Source: Thermoleophilia bacterium (lineage in GTDB: Bacteria > Actinomycetota > Thermoleophilia > Gaiellales > Gaiellaceae). From it: a DNA stretch of 8,644 nt. Positions 1 to 8,037 of the stretch are shown in pieces (within the stretch, counting starts at the first letter, position 1; the number at the start of each line of letters is the position of its first letter). The stretch covers positions 1-8,644 of the forward strand of contig JACVRM010000086.1 of the NCBI GenBank assembly GCA_014534415.1, given 5' to 3'. Under the pieces are notes generated by a model. That model did no database searches, was not told where the DNA came from, and saw only the letters and a program-made list of their open reading frames with translations. The translations under genes were made by a program, and so were the position numbers.

Positions 1-2669
<2,669 letters not shown>

Positions 2670-2676
<7 letters not shown>

Positions 2677-2720
2677 AAGTCCGGCTCGCGCTACGCGCGA
2701 GCCATGACGACTTTCACGCT
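2670..2720 (+). terminator. Long two-part hairpin spanning the rpoC stop codon
   Basis: An outer perfect 12-bp stem pairs 2670-2681 (AGCGTGAAAGTC) with 2709-2720 (GACTTTCACGCT). An inner 9-bp stem pairs 2683-2691 (GGCTCGCGC) with 2695-2703 (GCGCGAGCC) around a TAC loop. They are joined by an asymmetric 1 x 5 internal loop. The stop codon of rpoC (2674-2676) sits in the outer 5' arm. There is no T-run after the stem, so this is not a textbook intrinsic terminator. A role in ending rpoC transcription or protecting the 3' end of the mRNA is inferred from position and stability. Confidence 0.6.
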
Positions 2721-2746
2721 GTTCCGCTAGAGGACAGCCGAAGTGA

Positions 2747-2773
2747 GCGAGGGCCGGCCAAGCCGGCCCTCGC
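2747..2773 (+). terminator. Second strong GC hairpin after rpoC
   Basis: A perfect 12-bp inverted repeat, GCGAGGGCCGGC (2747-2758) and GCCGGCCCTCGC (2762-2773), is separated by only CAA. It lies 27 bp beyond the hairpin at the rpoC stop. No T-run follows on either strand. Two stable stems in tandem directly after a highly expressed gene suggest a terminator or a 3'-end stabilising structure of the U-less type proposed for high-GC bacteria. The structure is seen directly; the function is inferred. Confidence 0.55.
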
Positions 2774-2954
2774 GGCGTAGGGGGGATCCCCGCCGGGGAC
2801 AGCGCCTCCAACTTGGCCCAGCGGGACCCCTCTGAGGGACAGGCCCCCGGCCGTGTCCGGCGCGGCCGTGATGCCGTGGACGCGCAGCGTCGCACGACCG
2901 TCCTCTTCGCGCGCCCGTGCGGTGCGCGCCTGCACCGTCTCGTGGCGCCCGGCT

Positions 2955-2999
2955 GCTGTGTCCCGCGAGGCCGTGTCCCGCGACGCCGTGTCCGAGGGA
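2955..2999. repeat. 15-bp imperfect tandem repeat, three units
   Basis: Three adjoining 15-bp units occur at 2955-2969 (GCTGTGTCCCGCGAG), 2970-2984 (GCCGTGTCCCGCGAC) and 2985-2999 (GCCGTGTCCGAGGGA). The first two differ at two positions; the third diverges after GTGTCC and runs into the palindrome at 2992-3010. The period is a multiple of three and would encode a five-residue repeat if translated, but I found no supporting coding signal, so I treat it as noncoding. Confidence 0.6.
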
Positions 3000-3068
3000 C
3001 TGTCCCTCGGAGATGTCGCGCCGTCGTCTTTCGTTCGGCAGAACGCGGCGCGGGGGAAGACTCGCTCG

Positions 3069-3458
3069 ATGGAAGAGCTCACTCGCACGCACGTCCAGCT
3101 ACTCGACCGTGCAGACGAGGACAGCTTCCTCTTCGAGTTGCCACTGGGCCTCATTACGCATTCCGTGTCAGGCGAGACGTTCGAGACCTATTCGCGGCTT
3201 TCGCTCGCAGAGGCCCAGCGGACGCTGGCCGACCTGCTGCGGCGCGGTTTCGTGTCGCTGTACGAGGCGGACGACTACCGCGACGTCCCGATCGACGACG
3301 CGCTGGCGGTTGTGGCCGACCCGGCGTTCTGGGCGGTGCCCCAGGACGCCCCGCGCCTGTACGGAGTCGTCACGACGGAAAGCGGCGAGAGAGCCCTTCT
3401 CGATGCGTGGCCTCGCTTCTTCGACGAGCACGCTCGGCCGCACGAGCGGCCCGCGTAG
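3069..3458 (+). CDS. Hypothetical 129-residue protein, possibly winged-helix
   Basis: I do not recognise this protein with certainty. The frame is open much further upstream, but I chose ATG 3069: the purine-rich GGGGGAAG at 3052-3059 sits 9 bases before it, the sequence upstream of it is repeat-derived, and the character of the translation changes there from Arg/Ser/Ala-rich to a normal soluble protein. Residues 44-65 (LSLAEAQRTLADLLRRGFVSLY) resemble the recognition helix and first wing strand of a winged-helix fold. Residues 97-111 (LYGVVTTESGERALL) resemble the final wing and helix seen in MarR/PadR-like proteins (compare 'LT..G...L'). The protein is acidic, with no signal peptide or membrane segment. 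It stands alone on its strand, with the dehydrogenase converging on it 7 bp away. A 14-bp imperfect palindrome (CGTTC-GGCA-GAACG, 3032-3045) lies 23 bases before the start and would suit autoregulation if this is a DNA-binding protein. The gene call is fairly secure; the fold is tentative. Confidence 0.75.
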   Translation: MEELTRTHVQLLDRADEDSFLFELPLGLITHSVSGETFETYSRLSLAEAQRTLADLLRRGFVSLYEADDYRDVPIDDALAVVADPAFWAVPQDAPRLYGVVTTESGERALLDAWPRFFDEHARPHERPA

Positions 3459-3465
3459 CTCGCAG

Positions 3466-4395
3466 TCAGCCGATCACGTTCTCGAGCGGCTCGCCGCGCG
3501 CCAGGCGTTCCAGCTGCGCGACGATGAACTCCCAGCGTCGGCGCGCCGCGCGGCGGGAGCGGCCGCTCACGTGCGGGCTCATCAGGACGTTCTCGAGCTC
3601 GTGGAACGGATGTCGTGACGGCATGGCGGTCTCGCCCTCGGTCGTCGGATAGCGGTACCAGACGTCGATCGCGGCGCCGGCGATGCGGCGCTCGCGTAGG
3701 GCGGTGTACAGCGCGTCCTCGTCGACGACCTGGCCGCGGCCCACGTTCACGAGGTAGCCGGTCGGGCCCAGCGCGTCGAGCTCCCGCTCGCCGATCAGGC
3801 CGGCGGCCGACCCGGGCAGCGACGCGACCGCGAAGTCCGCGCGCTTCAGGGCCTCGGCGAGGCGTTCGAGCGGCCAGGCACCGTCGCGGGCACGCCGGCT
3901 CAGCGGGATCGTCTGCGCGTCGAGCGCGACGACGAGCTGCTCGACCGCCCGGCCGATCTGCCCGTAGCCCACGAGCGCGATCGTCTTCCCCTCCAGCTCC
4001 GGCTCGCCGAGGTCGACGCGCTCGTCTCCGACGCGGTACCAGCGGCCCTCGCGGAGGTCGCGGTCGAAGCGAAGCACCTGACGGGGCAGCGCCAGCATCG
4101 CCATGAGCACCCACTCGGCCATCGAGCGCTCGTGCCCGCGCACGTTGCAGAGCACGGCGTCGTCCGGAAGCGCGTCTCGGTCGACGCCGTCCGCGCCGGC
4201 CGACCCGGTCTGCACGAGCCGGAGCCGTCTCACGCGTCTCGTCTCGTCGGCCGTCAGCCGGTAGCAGACGACCGCGTCTGCGTCCGCGAGCGCCTCGCCG
4301 AGATCGTCCGGCGCGACGACGACGTCCGCGTCCGGAAGGCGGCGACGAAGCTCGGCCAGATCGAGCGGCGCGTAACCGGCGAACACCACTTTCAC
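3466..4395 (-). CDS. D-2-hydroxyacid dehydrogenase family protein (NAD-binding), atypical active site
   Basis: This 309-residue cytoplasmic protein belongs to the D-isomer-specific 2-hydroxyacid dehydrogenase family (SerA, D-lactate and glyoxylate/hydroxypyruvate reductase relatives), which interconvert 2-oxoacids and D-2-hydroxyacids with NAD(P)H. The length is typical of single-unit members without an ACT domain. The N-terminal substrate-side motif is QTGSAGADGVD (62-72). The dinucleotide fold begins at IALVGYGQIG, with glycines 143, 145 and 148. The catalytic Arg is R220 in NVGRG, and the catalytic His is H275 in SPHVSG. The third family residue, the Glu of the DVxxxEP segment, is Tyr here: residues 244-250 read DVWYRYP, with Y249 at the Glu position. 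The gene starts at GTG (4395-4393), giving the usual MKVVFAG opening; no strong Shine-Dalgarno sequence is visible. It faces away from the secreted-protein gene across 113 bp and converges on the 129-residue gene with a 7-bp gap. The substrate cannot be inferred from context. Confidence 0.9.
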   Translation of the reverse strand: MKVVFAGYAPLDLAELRRRLPDADVVVAPDDLGEALADADAVVCYRLTADETRRVRRLRLVQTGSAGADGVDRDALPDDAVLCNVRGHERSMAEWVLMAMLALPRQVLRFDRDLREGRWYRVGDERVDLGEPELEGKTIALVGYGQIGRAVEQLVVALDAQTIPLSRRARDGAWPLERLAEALKRADFAVASLPGSAAGLIGERELDALGPTGYLVNVGRGQVVDEDALYTALRERRIAGAAIDVWYRYPTTEGETAMPSRHPFHELENVLMSPHVSGRSRRAARRRWEFIVAQLERLARGEPLENVIG

Positions 4396-4441
4396 GCTGG
4401 CGAGTCTGCCGTCAACGGCTCCCGCTGCGCCGAAGCACCTT

Positions 4442-4456
4442 GCAACAGTCTGTTAC
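4442..4456. promoter_or_regulatory. Small dyad in the divergent promoter region
   Basis: The 113-bp spacer between the divergent dehydrogenase and secreted-protein genes contains GCAACAGTCTGTTAC, a 15-bp dyad with 6 of 7 arm positions complementary around a central T. It is AT-rich compared with its surroundings. A regulator-binding site serving either gene is possible. No clear -35/-10 pair was found for either gene. Confidence 0.25.
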
Positions 4457-4493
4457 GAGCGCGCTTCGGGCGCGGGGGCGGGCGGTCTGCTAC

Positions 4494-4499
4494 AAGGAG
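4494..4499 (+). promoter_or_regulatory. Shine-Dalgarno sequence deciding the start of the secreted-protein gene
   Basis: AAGGAG lies 9 bases before ATG 4509. The frame is open further upstream, but this strong site, with the signal peptide beginning immediately at that ATG, fixes the start. Confidence 0.8.
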
Positions 4500-4508
4500 C
4501 GCGGGGCG

Positions 4509-6275
4509 ATGAGGAGGTTCCTGCTGATCGCGGCGGTATCCGGCGCAGCGCTCGCGCTCGCGCCGGCCGCGACCGCGCGCCCGAGCGGCGCCGCCGGGGC
4601 GGCCGCGCCCGGCTGCAACCTGCCGGAAACGCGGCCGCTGTGGATCGACTTCGGCGACGGCTCCGTCCCCTTCTGGGACCGGATCTTCGCGCGGCCCGGC
4701 ATCATCGCGGCCGCGTCGAACTTCCTGGCGCCGCCGCGCCTGCGCGCCGCCGGAGCGAAGACCGTCTACTGGGACATGCACCTCAAGAACCGCGTCGGCA
4801 CGCCGGTCGAGCCGGCCGATCCCGCCGCCATCGACGACCGTGCCGACCGTCTGTTCCTGCGCGCCGTCGCCTCCTCGGACTGCGCGACGCCGGTCATCGC
4901 GCTCAACGAGCTCTTCGGCGCCGGCACGACGACGCCCTGGTCGGCCGGGAACGCGCAGTACCGCGCGAACGTGCTCGCCTTCGTCCGCCGCCTCGCCGCG
5001 CGCGGCGCGAAGCCCTACCTGCTCGTCTCGAGCGCGCCGTTCACCGGGGGCGAAGCCGCACAGTGGTGGCGCGACGTCGCGCAGGTCGCCGATCTCGTCC
5101 GGGAGGTCTACTTCGCCGGCCCGCGCATTCACCGTCAAGGCCCGCTCGTAGGGAGCCGAACGATGCGCGTCGCGCTCCGCAAGGCGGTTCAGGACTTCGT
5201 GGACATCGGCATACCCCCCGCGAAGGTCGGTCTCATGCTCGGCTTCCATACGACGCGCGGCGTCGGCAGCGGCCGGGAGGGGCTCCAGCCGACGAGCGCG
5301 TGGCTCCAGGTTGTCAAGCTCGAGGCGCTCGCGGCACGCCGGGTGGCGAGGGAGACGGGCGTGAGCTCCGTGTGGTCGTGGGGTTGGGGGGCGTGGAGCG
5401 ACGGCGAGCGAGATCCCGACAAGGAGGCCGCCGCCTGCGTGTGGCTGTGGGCGCGCGACTCGCGGCTGTGCGACGGTCCGCGCCATGCGGGGCCGGACTT
5501 CGACGTCTCGCGCACCGACGGCCAGCTGCCGGCGGGCGTCGCCTGCATGCTGGGCAAGGGGATCGTGACGCACGCGCAGCTGGCGAGCGTCGCGCGCGTG
5601 ACGAGAGATCCGGAGTCGGCGCTCAGCGTCCTCTATGCCCGCCTCGTCGTCCGTGAGCACGTGGACGTGTCGCCGGCCGAGCTGCGCGCTGCCGAGGCGG
5701 CGCTCGTCGCCCGCACGTTTCGCGGCAGCTGGTCGGCATACCGCGCGGCGCTGGGCCGCGCCGGTGCAAGCCGCGCGCTGGCGCGCAGCGTCCTCGCCGA
5801 CCAGCTCCGGGAAGCGGAGCTCCGACGGCGGCTACGCGTGCCGGCCGCGACGCGCTCGGCGATCCTCGACTTCTACGAGATCTACTCCGAGCTGCCCGCC
5901 CGCGAGGTCGTGGTCCGCAAGGGCGCCTGGTGGCTGGGCGGCCGCCGGGCTGGTCTCGCGTTGCAGTCGATCGCGCCGGCTTCGGTGCTCCGCCTCGCCG
6001 TACGGCCGACGTTCTCGCGCGTCTTCACCGCCGACGGGCCGGTCAGCGTGCGCGCGCTCGGTCCCACGCTACCGCTCGGTGCATTCCCGCTCGCCCTCGC
6101 TCGTCCGGCCATCGGCGCCTCGCTGGCCGAGACCGCGCGCGCCGCGAAGTTTCAATCGTGGCTGCTCCGCCGGGAGACGTCCGCGCTCGGCCGAACGGTC
6201 TGCGTTCGCGACGAGCTTCCGCTGCCCGAGCCCGTCGACCTGACGGCGTTCCTGCCCTTCCTGGCGGTTCGCTAG
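4509..6275 (+). CDS. Secreted protein of unknown function: TIM-barrel-like domain plus SurA-like helical region
   Basis: This 588-residue protein has no function I can name. It opens with a signal peptide: MRRF, a hydrophobic stretch to about residue 20, then a likely cleavage after ATA at residue 23, so it is exported. Residues ~43-315 show a recurring strand pattern of a TIM barrel, as in glycoside hydrolases: PLWIDFGD (43-50), KTVYWDMHL (84-92), TPVIALNELFG (127-137), KPYLLVSSAPF (168-178), REVYFAGPRIH (198-208), KVGLMLGFHT (239-248) and VSSVWSWGWGAW (285-296). The NE at 133-134 resembles the acid/base end of strand 4 in clan GH-A, so E134 is a candidate catalytic residue. Residues ~350-465 are helical and resemble the N-terminal chaperone domain of SurA/parvulin proteins, yet no clear parvulin domain follows. 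The tail (~466-588) has WWLGGRRAG and ends in DLTAFLPFL. Six cysteines (36, 125, 310, 321, 346, 565) fit disulfides outside the cytoplasm. Its stop overlaps the convergent diguanylate cyclase stop. The gene is secure; the domain assignments are by eye. Confidence 0.85.
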   Translation: MRRFLLIAAVSGAALALAPAATARPSGAAGAAAPGCNLPETRPLWIDFGDGSVPFWDRIFARPGIIAAASNFLAPPRLRAAGAKTVYWDMHLKNRVGTPVEPADPAAIDDRADRLFLRAVASSDCATPVIALNELFGAGTTTPWSAGNAQYRANVLAFVRRLAARGAKPYLLVSSAPFTGGEAAQWWRDVAQVADLVREVYFAGPRIHRQGPLVGSRTMRVALRKAVQDFVDIGIPPAKVGLMLGFHTTRGVGSGREGLQPTSAWLQVVKLEALAARRVARETGVSSVWSWGWGAWSDGERDPDKEAAACVWLWARDSRLCDGPRHAGPDFDVSRTDGQLPAGVACMLGKGIVTHAQLASVARVTRDPESALSVLYARLVVREHVDVSPAELRAAEAALVARTFRGSWSAYRAALGRAGASRALARSVLADQLREAELRRRLRVPAATRSAILDFYEIYSELPAREVVVRKGAWWLGGRRAGLALQSIAPASVLRLAVRPTFSRVFTADGPVSVRALGPTLPLGAFPLALARPAIGASLAETARAAKFQSWLLRRETSALGRTVCVRDELPLPEPVDLTAFLPFLAVR

Positions 6276-7432
6276 ACGCGCGGCTCGGGGGGCGATCCCC
6301 CGTCTGCGGAAACCGAGCGGCTCTTGCCTGACGACTTCGCGCGGTAGAGGGCCTCATCGGCGCGCTCGAAAAACGACGTCTTGTCGTCGTCCGCGTGTAG
6401 CTCGGTGATCCCGCCGGAGAGCGAAAGATGGCCCGCCTCGCCGAACGGCCGAGACGACACGGCTCGCAGCAGCCGCTCGTAGAGCTGCTCGGCGTCATCC
6501 AGCGTCGACTCGGGCAGCACGACGGCGAACTCCTCGCCTCCGATGCGGCACGCCACGTCGGCCGAGCGCACGACCTCGCGCATCCGCTCGCCGAGCTCGG
6601 ACAGCACGTCGTCACCGGCGAGATGGCCGATCCGGTCGTTGATGGCCTTGAAGTCGTCCAGGTCGAGGACGATCAGCGCCAGACGGCGGCCGTAGCGCTG
6701 GGCGCGGGCGACCTCGCGCGCAAGCGTCTCGTGGAAGAACCGCCGGTTGTGTAGTCCGGTGAGCGCATCCATGTCGGCGAGCTGGCGCGCTTCGCGGAAC
6801 CGGCGCGCGTTCTCGATCGCCGGCCCCGCCTGCACCGCCAGCTCCTCGAGCTCGCGCGTCTCTTCGTCGCCGAACTGCTGCCCCGGCGTTCGCGTGAAGA
6901 CGGCGAGCAGGCCAACGGGCTCGACATCGCCCGGGATCCGGACCGCTACACCCGCGTGGATGAGCTCGCCGTTCCGCTCGAGCTCCTCGGCGGTGTACTC
7001 GTACGCGATCGCGGCGCGCGCCCGGCGGCCGCGTGGCGGTCCGGCGAGCGCGTGCCGCTCGGCCTCCTCGGCCGAGAGCCCGATGGTGGCGATGAGCGGC
7101 TTTCCGCCGGCCACAGAGTCGACGTTGATAAGAGCGCCGTCGGCATGGGACAGCGCGGTCGCCGCCTCGAGCACCCGCGCGAGCACGTCATCGAGGTCGA
7201 TGGAAGCTGCGAGCTCGCCCAGGTAGCGGCTCTTTCGGCCCTCCTCCTGAGCTCGCTCGAGCGCGCTGGCGAGCTCGCGGACCGTCGACTCCATCTGCGC
7301 GTTGAAGTCCGCGACGACACCCGTCAGGCGTTGGTCGGCGGCGCGGCTCGACCGCCGCGTCACCCAGACGGCCAACACGATCGCGAGGAGAACGACCAGC
7401 ACTGCGCCGCCCGCGATTAACGCAGGCGTCAC
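6272..7432 (-). CDS. Membrane-anchored diguanylate cyclase (TM-GAF-GGDEF)
   Basis: This 386-residue protein is predicted to make the second messenger c-di-GMP from two GTP at the inner face of the membrane. One N-terminal transmembrane helix (about 4-24) is followed by Arg residues (TRRSSR) that favour a cytoplasmic remainder. A helical linker (~30-75), probably coiled coil, leads to a GAF-like sensor domain (~75-212). The GGDEF domain starts at DALTGLHNRR (222-231). The metal-binding Asp is D257 in VLDLDDFK, and the signature is GGEEF at 298-302. An RxxD inhibitory site (R289-D292) stands five residues before GGEEF, so product feedback inhibition is expected. All key residues for activity are present. 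Start is GTG 7432-7430, with a purine-rich GGAAGGGG about 8 bases upstream. It is divergent from rpsL, and its TAG stop shares a CTAG with the stop of the secreted-protein gene. No EAL or HD-GYP partner lies in the window. The GAF ligand is unknown. Confidence 0.93.
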   Translation of the reverse strand: MTPALIAGGAVLVVLLAIVLAVWVTRRSSRAADQRLTGVVADFNAQMESTVRELASALERAQEEGRKSRYLGELAASIDLDDVLARVLEAATALSHADGALINVDSVAGGKPLIATIGLSAEEAERHALAGPPRGRRARAAIAYEYTAEELERNGELIHAGVAVRIPGDVEPVGLLAVFTRTPGQQFGDEETRELEELAVQAGPAIENARRFREARQLADMDALTGLHNRRFFHETLAREVARAQRYGRRLALIVLDLDDFKAINDRIGHLAGDDVLSELGERMREVVRSADVACRIGGEEFAVVLPESTLDDAEQLYERLLRAVSSRPFGEAGHLSLSGGITELHADDDKTSFFERADEALYRAKSSGKSRSVSADGGSPPEPRV

Positions 7433-7473
7433 GAGGCTCGCCCCTTCCTCAGCGAAGACATTCCTCCCCCTCC

Positions 7474-7488
7474 GAACTGCCGCAGTTC
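7474..7488. promoter_or_regulatory. Perfect 7+1+7 palindrome upstream of the diguanylate cyclase gene
   Basis: GAACTGC-C-GCAGTTC lies 41 bases upstream of the GTG start of the cyclase, within the spacer it shares with rpsL. Position and symmetry suit an operator for the cyclase or a hairpin in its leader. An adjacent weaker stem (7488-7494 with 7498-7504, one mismatch) is followed on the plus strand by TTCTTCT. Neither has an established role. Confidence 0.3.
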
Positions 7489-7560
7489 CCCCGGTTTCCT
7501 GGGGTTCTTCTCACTGTAATTCGACCCGCGCGCTTACGCCATCCCCCGCGCCGAAGAGGT

Positions 7561-7590
7561 TTGCGGCCTACCACGCCGATTCGCTACCAT
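7561..7590 (+). promoter_or_regulatory. Candidate promoter of the str operon
   Basis: TTGCGG (7561-7566) and TACCAT (7585-7590), separated by 18 bases, make a plausible housekeeping-sigma promoter, with a start near 7597 and a leader of about 64 bases. The -10 keeps the TANNNT pattern typical of actinobacteria. An alternative -10, TGTAAT at 7515-7520, would give a longer leader but has no good -35. A promoter must exist in this spacer because the gene upstream points the other way; which one is used is uncertain. Confidence 0.35.
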
Positions 7591-7600
7591 GGCCGCCGGT

Positions 7601-7638
7601 GGTTGGCAGGCCGCGCCCTGCCGACCTTCTTTGTGTGT
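7601..7638 (+). promoter_or_regulatory. Hairpin with T-rich 3' run in the rpsL leader (possible attenuator)
   Basis: GGTTGGCAGG (7601-7610) pairs with CCTGCCGACC (7617-7626) in a continuous 10-bp stem with one G-U pair and a 6-base loop. TTCTTTGTGTGT follows directly (7627-7638). In RNA this has the form of an intrinsic terminator, placed 23 bases before the rpsL start codon. It could attenuate str operon transcription or be a structured 5' leader. The structure is directly visible; the function is inferred. Confidence 0.5.
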
Positions 7639-7660
7639 ACACCCCCGACCCGGGAGATCA

Positions 7661-8032
7661 GTGCCCACCGTAAATCAGCTTGTCCGCAAGGGCCGCAAGG
7701 CGATCAGGGAAAAGGCGAAGACGCCGCATCTGCAGGGCTCCCCGCAGCGTCGGGGCGTCTGCACCCGCGTCTTCACGCGCACGCCGAAGAAGCCGAACTC
7801 GGCGCTTCGCAAGGCGGCGCGCGTCCGGCTCACGAACGGCATGGAGATCACCGCGTACATCCCGGGGGAGGGCCACAACCTGCAGGAGCACTCGGTCGTA
7901 CTCGTGCGCGGCGGCCGCGTCAAGGACCTGCCGGGCATCCGCTACAAGGTGATCCGTGCGGCGCTGGACGCCGCCGGCGTGACGGACCGGCGCCAGGGCC
8001 GCTCGAAGTACGGCGCGAAGAGGCCTGCCTAG
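7661..8032 (+). CDS. rpsL: 30S ribosomal protein S12
   Basis: S12 sits at the decoding centre of the small ribosomal subunit and affects translational accuracy. The 123-residue product begins at GTG 7661 (MPTVNQLVRKG), the invariant S12 start, with GGGAG at 7652-7656 four bases before it. The frame is open upstream, but that part does not resemble S12. The decoding loop TPKKPNSALRK (41-51) and the GGRVKDLPG loop (84-92) are intact. Lys at 43 and 88 is the streptomycin-sensitive form in well-studied species. Asp89 is the residue modified by RimO in E. coli. The C-terminus RSKYGAKRPA is complete. It is the first gene of the str operon, followed by rpsG after 5 bases. Confidence 0.98.
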   Translation: MPTVNQLVRKGRKAIREKAKTPHLQGSPQRRGVCTRVFTRTPKKPNSALRKAARVRLTNGMEITAYIPGEGHNLQEHSVVLVRGGRVKDLPGIRYKVIRAALDAAGVTDRRQGRSKYGAKRPA

Positions 8033-8037
8033 CCCTC

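Larger units (their letters stand above)
2677..3068. repeat. Gene-free palindrome- and repeat-rich spacer between rpoC and the 129-residue gene
   Basis: I find no convincing gene in these 392 bases; the open frames crossing it on both strands consist of low-complexity Arg/Ala/Ser/Gly translation with no recognisable motif. After the two hairpins come two related units, 2783-2806 and 2823-2846. Each reads roughly GGGA(T)CCCC, then a few bases, then GGGACAG and a GC-rich end. They contain the small palindromes CCCCGCCGGGG (2788-2798) and CCCTCTGAGGG (2828-2838). A third palindrome, CCGAGGGAC-T-GTCCCTCGG, lies at 2992-3010. GGACAG also occurs at 2732-2737. The layout resembles an accumulation of interspersed intergenic repeats of REP type, but whether the units recur elsewhere in the genome cannot be seen here. 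Confidence 0.5.

Noticed and set aside
2955..2999. A CRISPR-like array
   Set aside because: The units are only 15 bp and directly adjoining, with no spacers, and no cas genes are present.
2853..3068. Upstream extension of the 129-residue protein to 201 residues
   Set aside because: The extension crosses the tandem repeat and a palindrome and is Arg/Ser/Ala-rich. ATG 3069 has a purine-rich ribosome-binding site and begins the normal-looking protein.
2677..3068. Insertion sequence or transposase remnant in the spacer
   Set aside because: No transposase motif, terminal inverted repeat pair or target-site duplication could be identified; only short palindromic repeats are seen.
4392..5660. A 422-codon open frame on the minus strand
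   Set aside because: It is the antisense of the secreted-protein gene, which has a signal peptide and a good ribosome-binding site. The minus frame has neither, nor any recognisable domain.
7661..8032. Streptomycin-resistance substitution in S12
   Set aside because: The classic positions K43 and K88 are both lysine, so there is no sequence sign of resistance.
7561..8037. Upstream extension of the S7 frame to 315 residues
   Set aside because: The extra part overlaps rpsL in another frame, and ATG 8038 gives the invariant S7 N-terminus and length.
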